A DNA stretch of 45,670 bases from Arminella tubonensis (GCF_003240585.1 NZ_PCDP01000050.1:1-45670), one strand, 5' to 3'; shown: positions 33,061 through 41,632, counted from the stretch's first letter. The notes: generated from the letters alone by a model not told the origin. Translations and numbers: made by a program.

Positions 33061-33527
33061 CGGAGACGTGACAGATGGCATGCGCACGCCACGATCTCGT
33101 CGAAAGCGCGGCCGACGCGAGCTTTATTCTCGCCCGTGTGTCGACACGCCTCATCACCCTTGTCGGGAAATGGATCACTCATTGCAGAAACACCGTCGAT
33201 TTCGTCGACGACTGATTCTCACGGGGTAATCCCCCCGTTTTTAACGGGCTCTTGGAGCGGTACGTGTCTCGAGCAGTTGAGCCCTCAATCCGGCCGTTGC
33301 TTCACCATACTCGCAAGTTCCGACGGCAAGAATGCAGGCAGTACAACGCAACCTTTCGCCTCTGTGCTCGCGATGATGACAAGCGAACCAGGCTGGCAGC
33401 TTGGATCGTGCCGTCAGCCTGTCTTCAGTTGAGTGGCAGCCATGGCGTAGCCTCCACTTGCTCCATCGATGAAATGCACGTGGTCGCGCGCCGATATCGT
33501 CGGAACGAAGCAAGTCATCAACGCCTC
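33061..33527. other. gene-free stretch
   Basis: No supported gene. CCCGTT/AACGGG (33234-33239, 33243-33248) is a small hairpin. A minus-strand frame near 33300-33400 (VIIASTEAKGCVVLPAFLPS) is suggestive but lacks a start and a recognisable family. Confidence 0.35.
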
Positions 33528-33732
33528 AGTTGAGGGCTTCTTTGCAAAACTGACGCGTCGACGGTTGAAATACGGCGTCTTTCATTCCGTCGTCGACCTG
33601 CAGGCAGCTATCAACCGCTTCATCAAAGAGCACAATCAGGAGCCAACGCCATTCATCTGGAAAGCCGACCCCGATGAGATCATTGCGGCCGTCAAGCGTG
33701 GCACCAAACGTTGGAATCAATCGACTAGCTAA
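33528..33732 (+). pseudogene. IS630-family transposase C-terminal remnant
   Basis: The frame reads VEGFFAKLTRRRLKYGVFHS, VVDLQAAINRFIKEHNQEPT and FIWKADPDEIIAAVKRG, then a stop at 33732. VEGFFAKLTRRRL ... INRFIxEHN is the ending of IS630 DDE transposases. The catalytic part and the ends of the IS are missing. Confidence 0.8.
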
Positions 33733-33800
33733 TCCTCGGAAATTGTCTTTAGCGACGAATAGCTTCATAGCCACAAGCACTAAAGTAGGGGGCACCGTGC

Positions 33801-34942
33801 TCAAAGCATCCGCGTAGCGCGGCCACTCCGCCGCGCCGCGTTGTTTTAATAGCTTGCCGCTTGCGTGACAGACTTATGCAGCGACTGTTGCATCGCTCAG
33901 CCAGTGGAATGCCGCGGTTGGCAGCTTCCGTCAGATAGCCCGATCGCAACCCGTGTGCCGAAAACTCCCCAGACTCCAGCCCCGCCATCGCCGCCCGCTG
34001 CTTGACGATCTGGTTAACCGCACTCGGTTCCAGTGCCCGCTTCGAAACATTGCCCCAGCGATCGACCTTTCGAAACACACTGCCGCTATCGATCTTGCCC
34101 GCAGCAAGCCAGGCATTCAGCGCCTCCGCCGGCCGACCGGTCAGATACACGAGCTCGTCCTCGTCGGCGCCACTGGTCTTGGTGCGGCCCAGATGGATGG
34201 CGAGAGAGGGGAGGGGAGGGCCATCCGGAATCTCGATCGGTGGCTCGACGGTCAGCTGTTCGCATCGCAGCCCGGCAATCTCGCTGCGCCGGCGCCCGCC
34301 AGAGGCAAAGGCGACCATCAAAATTGCCCGGTCGCGGATGTCACGAAGACCATCGGTACTGCAGGTCAAGAGCAATTTCGCCAGGACGTCGCCGGTGACC
34401 GCCTTTGCGCTTTTGCGTTTCCTTGGACGGGGCGTGGCGCGGATGGCGAGGCGGATGGCCGACTTCACAGATGGCGAGCCAAACGCGCCGTCGAGGCCGC
34501 ACCACTTCGTCAGCGTCGACCAGCTGGCAAGCCGCCGGCGCACCGTGTCGGGCGCATGCGGCCCGGACGATCGAAGGAACCGCTGGTCCCGCAGGCTTTG
34601 CTCTACATCGGCTGGCATTCCGTGATGAGGATCGATGTCGCGCTGTTCGGGCTGCCAGAGGTGGTGGGCCACAAATTTGAGCAGCATGGCCTCGGGTGCT
34701 GGCCAGGGGAGGGAAGCATCGGTCGCGGCCAGCGACCAGGCTTGCAGATAGGCAAGGTCCGAAGTGAGTGCGCGCAGCGTGTTCTCGCCCATGCCCGCGT
34801 TGACCAGATGGCGCAGCGTTTCGACATCCTGATCGGTCAGCAGCTCTGCCAGTTCGTCGCGGCGGTCGATCGACAGGACGGCGGCGATTGTGTCCAACGT
34901 CTCGAGGCGTTTATCGATCGAACGTGAAGAGGAACTTGTCAT
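33801..34942 (-). pseudogene. tyrosine recombinase copy 2, frameshift and stop
   Basis: A frame of about 349 codons from the ATG at 34942 shows the SAM-like domain (NAGMGENTLRALTSDLAYLQ), Arg I in ASGGRRRSE (214-221) and HGLRSG (330-335). A missing base near 33897 then shifts the frame; the correct frame continues AMQQSLHKSVTQAASY but meets a TAA at 33846-33848 exactly where copy 1 has its second Tyr. The original stop is at 33801. The ATG overlaps the stop of the Phd-like remnant upstream (ATGA), showing an operon. It is the closest relative of 30266-31439. Confidence 0.85.
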
Positions 34943-35188
34943 TCTGGCAATCCGTTCTCGTCGTAATAGTCATCGTGGTTGGACGTTTGTCTGTCATCCG
35001 CAGGTCGTCCTTCAGCCATCAGAGCCCAGAACCTGTCGCTGCGACGATCGAAATCCTCCCGCACCGGCTGTTAACACCGCAACGGGTACGCCTCCTCGGC
35101 AAATGATCACCTCATGGTTGCTCTGGGCGATAGAGATGGGCTCCTCAAGCTGTTCGGTCGCCTCGTCAGATCTCGCGAAGATCTTCAT
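34939..35188 (-). pseudogene. Phd-like antitoxin or similar small protein, frameshifted
   Basis: From an ATG at 35188 one frame reads MKIFARSDEATEQLEEPISI, then EVIICRGGVPVAVLT. Another frame continues PVREDFDRRSDRFWALMAEG and HDDYYDENGLPE to a stop overlapping the recombinase start. The first block resembles Phd/YefM antitoxins (EVxIxRxGxPVAVL). A single frameshift near 35070 separates the two. The family assignment is tentative. Confidence 0.45.
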
Positions 35189-35200
35189 CAGCTCTTTCTT

Positions 35201-35578
35201 CTACCAGACCCGCTCATGCAGAATTGCGTCGAACGCCCCATCGGTGGAGACAAAAGTGCAATGCTCCAGCCGCGCCTGGGCAGCAAGAATGCGGTCCCAC
35301 GGATCGCGGTGATCCCAATCGAAGCTTGCTGCCAGTTCGGCATGCAGATCACTGATGGCCAACGTCTGCAGGCCGCTGGCTGTGACGGCTGCCCGCAGTT
35401 CCTGTGGCTTGAGGTCGAGCTTGTTCAGGCGCATCTTGTTGTCCAGCTCATAAAAGGACACTGCGCTGACGAGGACAGAGTTGGCTCTGTCCTCGATGAA
35501 CGTCCGTGCCCTCATGGAGAGCCGATCGCTGCCAATCGTCCACCAGTAGATGGCATGGCTGTCGAGCAGGACTTTCAT
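35201..35578 (-). CDS. VapC-type PIN-domain toxin 3
   Basis: A 125-residue PIN ribonuclease with Asp6 (MKVLLDSHAIYWW), Glu44 (SFYELDNKMRL), Asp95 (HRDPWDRILAAQA) and Asp113 (STDGAFDAI), giving a full acidic site. It belongs to the branch paired with Phd/YefM-type antitoxins. Its ATG overlaps the antitoxin stop by 4 bp (ATGA). Confidence 0.9.
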   Translation of the reverse strand: MKVLLDSHAIYWWTIGSDRLSMRARTFIEDRANSVLVSAVSFYELDNKMRLNKLDLKPQELRAAVTASGLQTLAISDLHAELAASFDWDHRDPWDRILAAQARLEHCTFVSTDGAFDAILHERVW

Positions 35579-35868
35579 TGCGTGCTTTCGTTACCGTTGG
35601 ATTTGCCTTGCCAGACGCCGGTATCATCATTCCAGTCGCCGGCGTCGATCGCGGCCTGCTCGGCATCGTTGATATCGAACAGGTCGTCGGGCAGGCCACG
35701 GTGGCGCAGCAGGCCAAAAGGACGCTTTCCGCCATCGGCTGCGGGGCCGATACGGGCATAAACCTCGTTGCCGCGCATGATGACGATTTCCTCGCCCCGG
35801 TTGGCGCGCTCGAGCACTTCTGCGAACTTCTTGCGGGCTTCGCTGATCTTGTAGCTGGTCTGGGGCAT
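35575..35868 (-). CDS. Phd/YefM-family antitoxin 3
   Basis: A 97-residue antitoxin: SYKISEARKKFAEVLERANR then GEEIVIMRGNEVYARIGP is the Phd/YefM DNA-binding fold, and the tail (LPDDLFDINDAEQAAIDAGD) is the disordered toxin-binding part. I chose the ATG at 35868, preceded by CGGAG; a longer open frame to 35898 has no such site. It overlaps the PIN toxin gene by 4 bp. Confidence 0.88.
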   Translation of the reverse strand: MPQTSYKISEARKKFAEVLERANRGEEIVIMRGNEVYARIGPAADGGKRPFGLLRHRGLPDDLFDINDAEQAAIDAGDWNDDTGVWQGKSNGNESTQ

Positions 35869-35918
35869 TGCGAGCTCCGAATTTGGACGTAAGCGCACCG
35901 TATCATGGAATCACAAAA

Positions 35919-35937
35919 CGTACAAGCTACGTGTACG
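35919..35937. promoter_or_regulatory. palindrome before the Phd/PIN pair
   Basis: CGTACA (35919-35924) and TGTACG (35932-35937) form a 6-bp inverted repeat about 50 bp before the antitoxin start, a likely autoregulatory operator. Confidence 0.5.
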
Positions 35938-35946
35938 CGTCCCCTC

Positions 35947-36029
35947 CGATAAGCGATACTTATCGATGGTTAGGACGGTAACCTCCGATCATACCATGTG
36001 AGGAACTGTAATATTCAGATAGAGTTCCT
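35947..36029. promoter_or_regulatory. two palindromes before the DUF1612 gene
   Basis: CGATAAG (35947-35953) with CTTATCG (35959-35965) and AGGAACT (36001-36007) with AGTTCCT (36023-36029) are both perfect 7-bp inverted repeats. They lie within 110 bp upstream of the truncated DUF1612 gene and may be binding sites for it or for the divergent antitoxin. Confidence 0.4.
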
Positions 36030-36055
36030 TTAGTAAATCATTTACCATAATTTCA

Positions 36056-36231
36056 ATGCCTTACGATCTCGCCAAATTGCCCATCCAAACCTTGCTGCGA
36101 CCGATTTCGGACGCCGGCATCGCACTCGCCCGTCTCGACGAGCGCATCGCCCGCTCAGCCGTGGGCGCGGGCTGGATCGAACGATCGCATTTCGCCGACG
36201 CCTGCGCCTCGCTGTGGATCGACGGGGCGCT
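36056..36231 (+). pseudogene. DUF1612 (RHE_PE00001-type) protein, cut by IS5
   Basis: The frame reads MPYDLAKLPIQTLLRPISDA, GIALARLDERIARSAVGAGW, IERSHFADACASLWIDGALV and then runs into the IS5 element. This is the N-terminus of the rhizobial RHE_PE00001/DUF1612 family, usually 300 residues or more and thought to be helix-turn-helix proteins of plasmids. The rest is not found beyond the IS, so an adjacent deletion must have occurred. The visible 58 or so residues are well preserved, implying a fairly recent event. Confidence 0.8.
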
Positions 36232-37348
36232 GGTGCACGGATCAAATTTAAACGGTTTCCGCTTATGTGGTTGCGATCGAAATCACCGTGATTGATCATC
36301 CATGCCACACAAACATAACGCCGCTCGCCGTCATCACGTTGGCAAGATGAAGTTCAAGGTGACGAACTGGGCCGAGTATGATGCGGGTCTGCGCCAACGT
36401 GGCAGTCTGACCCTTTGGGTGACGTCGGAGGCTGTTGACGGTTGGGCTGCGCCACGACGCAAGACAAGAGGAGGCCAGCCGCGTTATTCGGATCTCGCCA
36501 TCGAGACGACGCTGACGCTGGGCCTGGTATTCGGACTGCGGCTGCGGCAGAGCGAAGGATTTTTGAGCTCCGTGCTTGCGCTGATGGGGTTGGATCTGCC
36601 GGCGCCTGACCACACAACACTCAGCCGTCGGGCAGGAACCTGGAGCCCGTCCGCCAGGCGTAGCAATTGTCAGCCTCTGCCGGATGGTCCACTTCACGTG
36701 CTGGTCGATAGTACCGGGTTGAAAATCTATGGCGCAGGCCAATGGCTGGAAGAAAAGCATGGTGCCAAGTCCCACCGTGGCTGGCGCAAACTGCATCTGG
36801 CGCTTGATGCCGATAGTGGCGAGGTCATTGCTCATAGCCTGACAGATCAGGACACGAGCGATGGCTCGCAGGTGGAGCCGTTGCTCGGCCAAATTGAAGA
36901 TGACATTGGCCAGTTCACTGGTGATGGCGCCTATGATGGAGATCCAACCTACAACGCGGTCCTGCGCCACAGCGTGCAAGCAAAGATCGTCATTCCACCG
37001 CGCTCAACGGCGGTGGCAAGACAGGACGCTGAGCCGCCAAACCAACGGGATTGTCACGTCGCATCAATCCAGGCCGGTGGTCGGCTGAAATGGCAGGCGA
37101 CCACCGGTTACGGCAAGCGGGCTTTGGTAGAAACAGCGATGGGTCGCTACAAGGGAATCATCGGTCGGCGTTTGCGTGCCCGTTCATTCCCCGCTCAGCA
37201 GACCGAGGTTGCTCTGGGTGTTGCCGCTCTCAACCGAATGCTCGTATGCGCACGCCCGAGATCCGTTCGTTGCAAGGCAATGACGGCGACATCGAAATGA
37301 CCAACCCCATCAAAAACTGAATTGCGGCCACTTGCCGAGCCGTGCACC
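36232..37348 (+). mobile_element. IS5-family insertion sequence A
   Basis: The ends GGTGCACGG (36232-36240) and CCGTGCACC (37340-37348) are inverted repeats enclosing one transposase gene; length is about 1.12 kb. The inner left end GCACGGATCAAATTT also matches, inverted, the sequence at 37505-37520, indicating that a second related IS end follows. No clear target duplication is visible. Confidence 0.75.
36302..37300 (+). CDS. IS5-family transposase
   Basis: A 332-residue DDE transposase beginning MPHKHNAARRHHVGKMKFKV. The catalytic residues are probably Asp136 (VLVDSTGLKIYG), Asp208 (TGDGAYDGDPTY) and Glu277 (RALVETAMGRYK), the last within the IS5-type Y-x2-R/G-x3-E pattern. Length and residues look intact, so it may be active. 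A related transposase begins at 45313 at the end of the window, about 75% identical at the N-terminus by eye. Confidence 0.92.
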   Translation: MPHKHNAARRHHVGKMKFKVTNWAEYDAGLRQRGSLTLWVTSEAVDGWAAPRRKTRGGQPRYSDLAIETTLTLGLVFGLRLRQSEGFLSSVLALMGLDLPAPDHTTLSRRAGTWSPSARRSNCQPLPDGPLHVLVDSTGLKIYGAGQWLEEKHGAKSHRGWRKLHLALDADSGEVIAHSLTDQDTSDGSQVEPLLGQIEDDIGQFTGDGAYDGDPTYNAVLRHSVQAKIVIPPRSTAVARQDAEPPNQRDCHVASIQAGGRLKWQATTGYGKRALVETAMGRYKGIIGRRLRARSFPAQQTEVALGVAALNRMLVCARPRSVRCKAMTATSK

Positions 37349-37477
37349 AAAGCCGTGATCGGACCGAAACTCAAGGCGAGACACTTCGACAATCAGAAGA
37401 CTGAAGCCAAGATCGGCGTCCGTGTTCTCAACCGGATGACCGAACTCGGTCGTCCCCATTTCAAGCCCGTTGCATGA
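37349..37477 (+). pseudogene. C-terminal fragment of another IS5-type transposase
   Basis: The frame reads AVIGPKLKARHFDNQKTEAK and IGVRVLNRMTELGRPHFKPV, then a stop at 37477. This aligns with the ending of IS5 transposases but is a different one from the gene beside it. It starts directly at the right end of IS element A. Confidence 0.75.
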
Positions 37478-37504
37478 AATGCGCCGGGGGTAGGGTTATC
37501 TCAC

Positions 37505-37523
37505 CCCAAATTTGATCCGTGCA
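37505..37523. repeat. right end of the second IS5-type element
   Basis: AAATTTGATCCGTGCA is the exact inverse of 16 bases at the left end of IS element A (about 36234-36249). It lies 28 bp after the second transposase fragment, where a right terminal repeat is expected. Confidence 0.6.
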
Positions 37524-37641
37524 ACACCGCCCCGGCAAGGCGCGATTGGACCTGCCGACACGGCAGTGGCTGAGGAGGACCGCGAAGGCCATCTCCGCGG
37601 TCAGCGGGTGTGCCGCAGCCTTCCAGCGCCCGGACGACTGA

Positions 37642-38529
37642 TCAACGCAGGAGAGCGGCCCGGAATGCGCCAGGCGTCACGCCCAGTGTTCGCCTGAACG
37701 TGGCGACGAAATGCGCTGGCGTCGCGAAGCCCACGCCATCCGCCACCTCGCCGACGGAAATGCCCGGCTTTTTCAATAATGCGATCGCTCGCTCGAGCCT
37801 GCGAAGGACGACGTGGCGATGCGGCGTCACACCCGTCTGTTGGTGGAAAGCTCGGATGAAGTGGTTGACACTCAAGCATGCAGCGCTGGCCAGTGCACCG
37901 AGGGTGAGCGACTGGCTCGTCGTGTCGTCTAGCGCGGCGATGACCATGTCGTCGACCCGGCGGCGAGCCGTGCGGGCAAGGCCGCCGCGCGCGGGCCCGG
38001 ACGCCTGGCGACCATCCCGATCCACCAGGCGGGCCGCCAGGCGATGGACACCGGATTCGAGGAGAAGTGAATCGTCCGGGTCCCCTCGTGTTGCCGCGAC
38101 GAAAAGCTGCATTGCCGCAGCCAGCAATTCGCTGTCATGCGAGTTGAACAACGCTAAACAGGCAAACTGCCCATCGACCGCAGCGTCGAGAAAAGTCTCG
38201 CGGAGAAAGATCCGCAAGACATCGGCTTCGCCTTGGACCGACACTCTGATGCCTTCGTGTGGCGGCAGCACCGAGAGGCTACCAACCCCGATATCCGCAC
38301 GATCTGCAACCTTGCCCGTCTGCTGCCAGATGTACTTGACATCTTGCATACTGATCGCGACGCAGAGGGCATCGGACGCAGTGACGTCGAATTCTGCACC
38401 GTGATGACGCCAGCGCGCGATCACAGCCGTGGGTGACGGCCCGTCACCCACGGCATGCATGAAAACCGGCGCGCCGAACGCAGCAATCGTTTCCGCGACC
38501 GGTTTCATCTGTTCCGGGGCGGGTTTCAT
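37642..38529 (-). CDS. AraC-family transcriptional regulator
   Basis: A 295-residue regulator with an N-terminal cupin-like AraC-binding domain and a C-terminal double helix-turn-helix (about 195-295; TLGALASAACLSVNHFIRAF and SVGEVADGVGFATPAHFVAT). It is divergent from the redox cluster starting at 39609 and is the only intact regulator near it, so it probably controls that cluster. About 1 kb with a pirin remnant separates them, so its direct target may have been altered by deletion or insertion. Confidence 0.9.
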   Translation of the reverse strand: MKPAPEQMKPVAETIAAFGAPVFMHAVGDGPSPTAVIARWRHHGAEFDVTASDALCVAISMQDVKYIWQQTGKVADRADIGVGSLSVLPPHEGIRVSVQGEADVLRIFLRETFLDAAVDGQFACLALFNSHDSELLAAAMQLFVAATRGDPDDSLLLESGVHRLAARLVDRDGRQASGPARGGLARTARRRVDDMVIAALDDTTSQSLTLGALASAACLSVNHFIRAFHQQTGVTPHRHVVLRRLERAIALLKKPGISVGEVADGVGFATPAHFVATFRRTLGVTPGAFRAALLR

Positions 38530-38900
38530 TCGTCAGATCCAAATGAGGTGTAAATTGCCAAATTCCAATGAGTGGATTCCTGCGCCAGACGCACTGCTTC
38601 GATTCCAGCAAACGCCTGGGCATCCTCTTAGTTCCCTAATAACGTCAAAGTGGCACTGTTACTTGTTCCAGGTCGCTCAAGATTCCGTGTTCACACCTGA
38701 ACCGGAATGTGCTCGGAACTTGCACGGGATTGCAAAACACCCCTTGATTATAGTTTCGCTATGACGACGTGGGTGACGACGCTGGGGGTGGCTGACCTTA
38801 GCAAGTAGCCGAAGGTTCAAATTCTCAAGCAGCGCGTCGAGGCGCGAGCTACGGTCAAGGCGGTGTTGGCGGCTGAAACGAAGCTGCGCGCCGCAGCGTG
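38530..38900. other. intergenic stretch
   Basis: No supported gene. Short frames here have no motifs. It should contain the AraC gene promoter and the lost front part of the pirin gene. Confidence 0.35.
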
Positions 38901-38914
38901 ACGGTACCTGGCTG

Positions 38915-39097
38915 ACACGATCGGATGAGTCAGGACCGTCCGAGCTCGTGCTGAGGGCTGACGCCGCGCCGGTCCGGCTTCTCGTGTTCTCGGGCCGGCC
39001 TTTGAAAGAGCCGGTCGCATTCGGCGGGCCGTTTGTCATGAACACGCAGGATGAAGTCCAACAGGCCTTCGCCGACTTCCGCGCCGGACGGTTCTGA
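38915..39097 (+). pseudogene. pirin-family C-terminal remnant
   Basis: The frame reads ESGPSELVLRADAAPVRLLV, FSGRPLKEPVAFGGPFVMNT and QDEVQQAFADFRAGRF, then a stop at 39097. GxPLxEPVxxxGPFVMNTxxEIxQAxxDxxxGxF is the standard pirin ending. The metal-binding N-terminal cupin is missing. Pirins act as quercetinases or redox-sensing cofactors; this fragment cannot. Confidence 0.8.
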
Positions 39098-39608
39098 GGA
39101 TGAGGCTGGCCCCGGTTACGAAGGGGACGCGTTCGCGCTGCACTGTCGTTTCCTCTGCCTCGGCGCCGTCCACCGCTCTTGGTTGCCTTCGCCTCGGCCG
39201 CGACACACGCGGCTTTTTGCATTGTCTGCCTCGCCGATCGCCGGTTAGGCTCCGCTGGACAGTGGATGATCGACTATTTGTCGAACCCCTCCTCGCGCTG
39301 GCCTCCAAGCCCAGGCGCGAAATCCTCGCGTCCCAGGCCGAGCGCCACCCCAACACGCGCAAGAAGGGGATTTCGCGATACCGCCGCGCTCTAGTTCGAG
39401 CGCATGAAGGCCGGGGGATCTGGCACCAGCTAAGGATTCCCCATGCTCCTGACCGTAAACCCGCTACGGCGCAGGCCGCTGGAGACTAGCACTCAGCTCA
39501 ACACCGCTCGCGGACATGGAAATCCGAACTTGATCAAGCGCCAAGTCTTCCTTCTTCGGGTTTATCGATCAAGACGAACTACACTCCAACCTACGAAGGA
39601 TGCACGAC
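39098..39608. other. gene-free stretch
   Basis: Frames of up to 129 codons (39100-39489) occur but are Arg-rich, lack start signals and match nothing. The promoter for the redox cluster probably lies near 39500-39590, where AT content rises. Confidence 0.35.
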
Positions 39609-40343
39609 ATGACCAGATTGAATGGAAAGACCGCCGTGATCACCGGCGGCGCTACCGGCATCGGCCGCGCCGCGGCAAAGCGCTTCATCGAGGAAGGCGC
39701 CTTCGTCTTCATCTACGGCCGCCGGCAGGAAGCGCTCGACGCCGCTGTGGCCGAGCTGGGACCCAATGCCCGCGCTGTGAAGGGCTCGGTCTCGGATGAG
39801 GCTGACCTTGATCGCCTCTATGCGACGGTGAAGGCAGAGCGCGGAACGCTCGACATTGTCTTCGCAAATGCCGGGGCCGGAAGCCCGCTTCCGCTCGGCC
39901 AAATCACCGCCAGGCACATCGACGAAACCTTCGAAACCAATGTGAAGGGCACGATTTTCACGGTCCAGAAGGCGCTGCCACTGATGGGCCATGGCGGTTC
40001 GATCATCCTGACCGGATCGAGCGCCGGCACCACGGGCGCTCCGGGTTTCACTGCCTACAGCGCGAGCAAGGCGGCAGTGCGTAACCTCGCGCGGACCTGG
40101 GCGGAGGACCTGAAGGGCACCGGCATCCGGATCAACGTACTGTCGCCTGGGGCGACGGCGACCGAACTCGCGAAGGAGGCGCTGGGCGAGGAGGGTCAGA
40201 AGGCCTACGGCGCGATGACGCCGCTCCAGCGCATGGGCGATCCAGCGGAGATCGGGGCCGTGGCCGCCTTTCTTGCGTCAGATGACAGCAGCTTCATGAC
40301 GGCCAGCGAAGTCGCCGTCGACGGCGGCCTGGCGCAACTCTAA
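39609..40343 (+). CDS. short-chain dehydrogenase/reductase 1
   Basis: A 244-residue classical SDR. The cofactor loop is TGGATGIG (12-19), NAGAG is at 87-91, the catalytic Ser is in ILTGSSAG (137 or 138), and Tyr150 with Lys154 form YSASK. The ending AAFLASDDSSFMTASEVAVD then GGLAQL is standard. I chose the ATG at 39609, spaced correctly from AAGGA, over one at 39600. It is a close paralogue of the SDR at 42806 and the first gene of the second redox cluster. Confidence 0.92.
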   Translation: MTRLNGKTAVITGGATGIGRAAAKRFIEEGAFVFIYGRRQEALDAAVAELGPNARAVKGSVSDEADLDRLYATVKAERGTLDIVFANAGAGSPLPLGQITARHIDETFETNVKGTIFTVQKALPLMGHGGSIILTGSSAGTTGAPGFTAYSASKAAVRNLARTWAEDLKGTGIRINVLSPGATATELAKEALGEEGQKAYGAMTPLQRMGDPAEIGAVAAFLASDDSSFMTASEVAVDGGLAQL

Positions 40344-40359
40344 CGCACCACGCCCACCA

Positions 40360-40387
40360 GGCGCTCCGCTCGATCGTTCGGAGCGCC
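40360..40387 (+). terminator. hairpin after SDR 1
   Basis: GGCGCTCCG (40360-40368) pairs perfectly with CGGAGCGCC (40379-40387) around a 10-base loop, 17 bp after the SDR stop. No T-tract follows, so it may be a weak terminator or an mRNA-stabilising hairpin. Confidence 0.5.
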
Positions 40388-40460
40388 GTAGGGCTCTGTA
40401 ACTAAGCGGAAAGACTGTCACTCTTTCCCACCCTCTACTCAAGCCGATCAAGGAAACACG

Positions 40461-40874
40461 ATGGCGAAGAAAACTTACCACGGCTCGTGTCACTGCGGTG
40501 CAGTCGCTTTCGAGGCCAAGATTGACTTCGATAAAGGAACGACGCGCTGCAACTGCTCGATTTGCACCAAGTCGCGTTTTTGGTTCGCGATCGTGCAGCC
40601 TGAAGATTTTAAAGTCGAAAGAGGCGAGGACCAGCAGGCCGATTACACATGGATACCGCCTGGCAAATCTGAGGCCCACCTTCACTATCGCTTCTGCAAG
40701 ACCTGTGGTGTCCGCACTTTCGCAGAGGGAAACGGCGGTAAGTTCTACGCTGTGGCTATCGCCACGCTGGACGGTATTGAGCTGGACGCCGATCAACTCG
40801 TCAAGTCGTTGAAATATAACGACGGTCGTCACGACGACCTTAAGCATGAGCCGGCCGACACGCGCCTCCTGTGA
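40461..40874 (+). CDS. GFA-family zinc protein (glutathione-dependent formaldehyde-activating type)
   Basis: A 137-residue protein with the full zinc-binding set: Cys10 and Cys12 (SCHCG), Cys30, Cys32 and Cys35 (CNCSIC), and Cys79 and Cys82 (CKTCG). The family (GFA/DUF636) includes an enzyme that speeds the formation of S-hydroxymethylglutathione, but most members have unknown substrates. The ribosome-binding site is AAGGAA. It lies in the second redox cluster on the same strand as its neighbours. Confidence 0.9.
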   Translation: MAKKTYHGSCHCGAVAFEAKIDFDKGTTRCNCSICTKSRFWFAIVQPEDFKVERGEDQQADYTWIPPGKSEAHLHYRFCKTCGVRTFAEGNGGKFYAVAIATLDGIELDADQLVKSLKYNDGRHDDLKHEPADTRLL

Positions 40875-40967
40875 ACTTGGTTTAACGCGTCCACACGATG
40901 CGCAGAACAACAGTGCAAGTGATGATCGGACACGATCCGATCCGATCCGAGGAATGGAGAAGTAATT

Positions 40968-41570
40968 ATGACCTACGCAATTATCGGCTTCGGCAATATC
41001 GGCCAGGCCCTGGCCAAGGCGTTCGCCCGCAACGGCATCGAAGTCTCCGTCGCAACCACGCGCGAACCGGAAAGCTTTGCATCCGCCGCAGCCGCGATCG
41101 GAAAAATGATCATTACCAAAACGCTGGCGGAAGCCGTCAAGGCGGATATCGTGTTTCTGGCTGTCCGTTTCGAGGCGCACCCGGATGTGGCAAAGGCGCT
41201 TCCCACCTGGCAGGGGAAGACCATCGTCGATGTGACGAATGCCTACGGCGTACCCCCAGAGGACCTGGGAGGACAGCCTTCTTCGAAGTTCATCGCGCGG
41301 GCTTTCTCTGGTGCAAGACTGGTCAAGGGCTTCAACCATTTGGGCGCCGCGGTCCTTGCCCAGGATCCGGCCGTACACGGCGGCAGGAGAGTCGTGTTCC
41401 TGGCGAGTGACGATGACGCTGCGGCAGCGGAGATTGGTGCGCTTGCGGAAAATCTCGGTTTCTCGCCGATCAAACTTGGCGGGCTGTCGGAAGGTGGACT
41501 GCTAGTGCAGGCGCGCGGAAAGAGCTGGGGTCAACTGATCTTTAAGGACCTGGTCAAGTTCCACTCATGA
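40968..41570 (+). CDS. F420-reductase-like NAD(P)-binding oxidoreductase 3
   Basis: A 200-residue Rossmann protein: MTYAIIGFGNIGQALAKAFA (cofactor loop), then ADIVFLAVRFEA, VDVTNAYG and LVKGFNHLGAAVLAQDP. It is the third member of this family in the window but more distant from the two at 17954 and 19687. Its leader contains tandem CGATCC units and GAGGAATGGAGAAGT, which recurs before the SnoaL gene at 42270. NADP(H) use is inferred from the family. Confidence 0.88.
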   Translation: MTYAIIGFGNIGQALAKAFARNGIEVSVATTREPESFASAAAAIGKMIITKTLAEAVKADIVFLAVRFEAHPDVAKALPTWQGKTIVDVTNAYGVPPEDLGGQPSSKFIARAFSGARLVKGFNHLGAAVLAQDPAVHGGRRVVFLASDDDAAAAEIGALAENLGFSPIKLGGLSEGGLLVQARGKSWGQLIFKDLVKFHS

Positions 41571-41632
41571 ATGGCGATCGCCGATGTCGCCGCGATTACC
41601 TAGTCTGCATCTAATCAGAAAGTGATCTATCC

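Noticed and set aside
38677..39222. A 181-codon minus-strand frame
   Set aside because: It is antisense to the pirin fragment, Arg/Ser-rich, and without any motif.
40278..41378. A 366-codon minus-strand frame across the GFA and F420-reductase-like genes
   Set aside because: Both plus-strand genes have clear catalytic or binding motifs and start signals; the antisense frame has neither.
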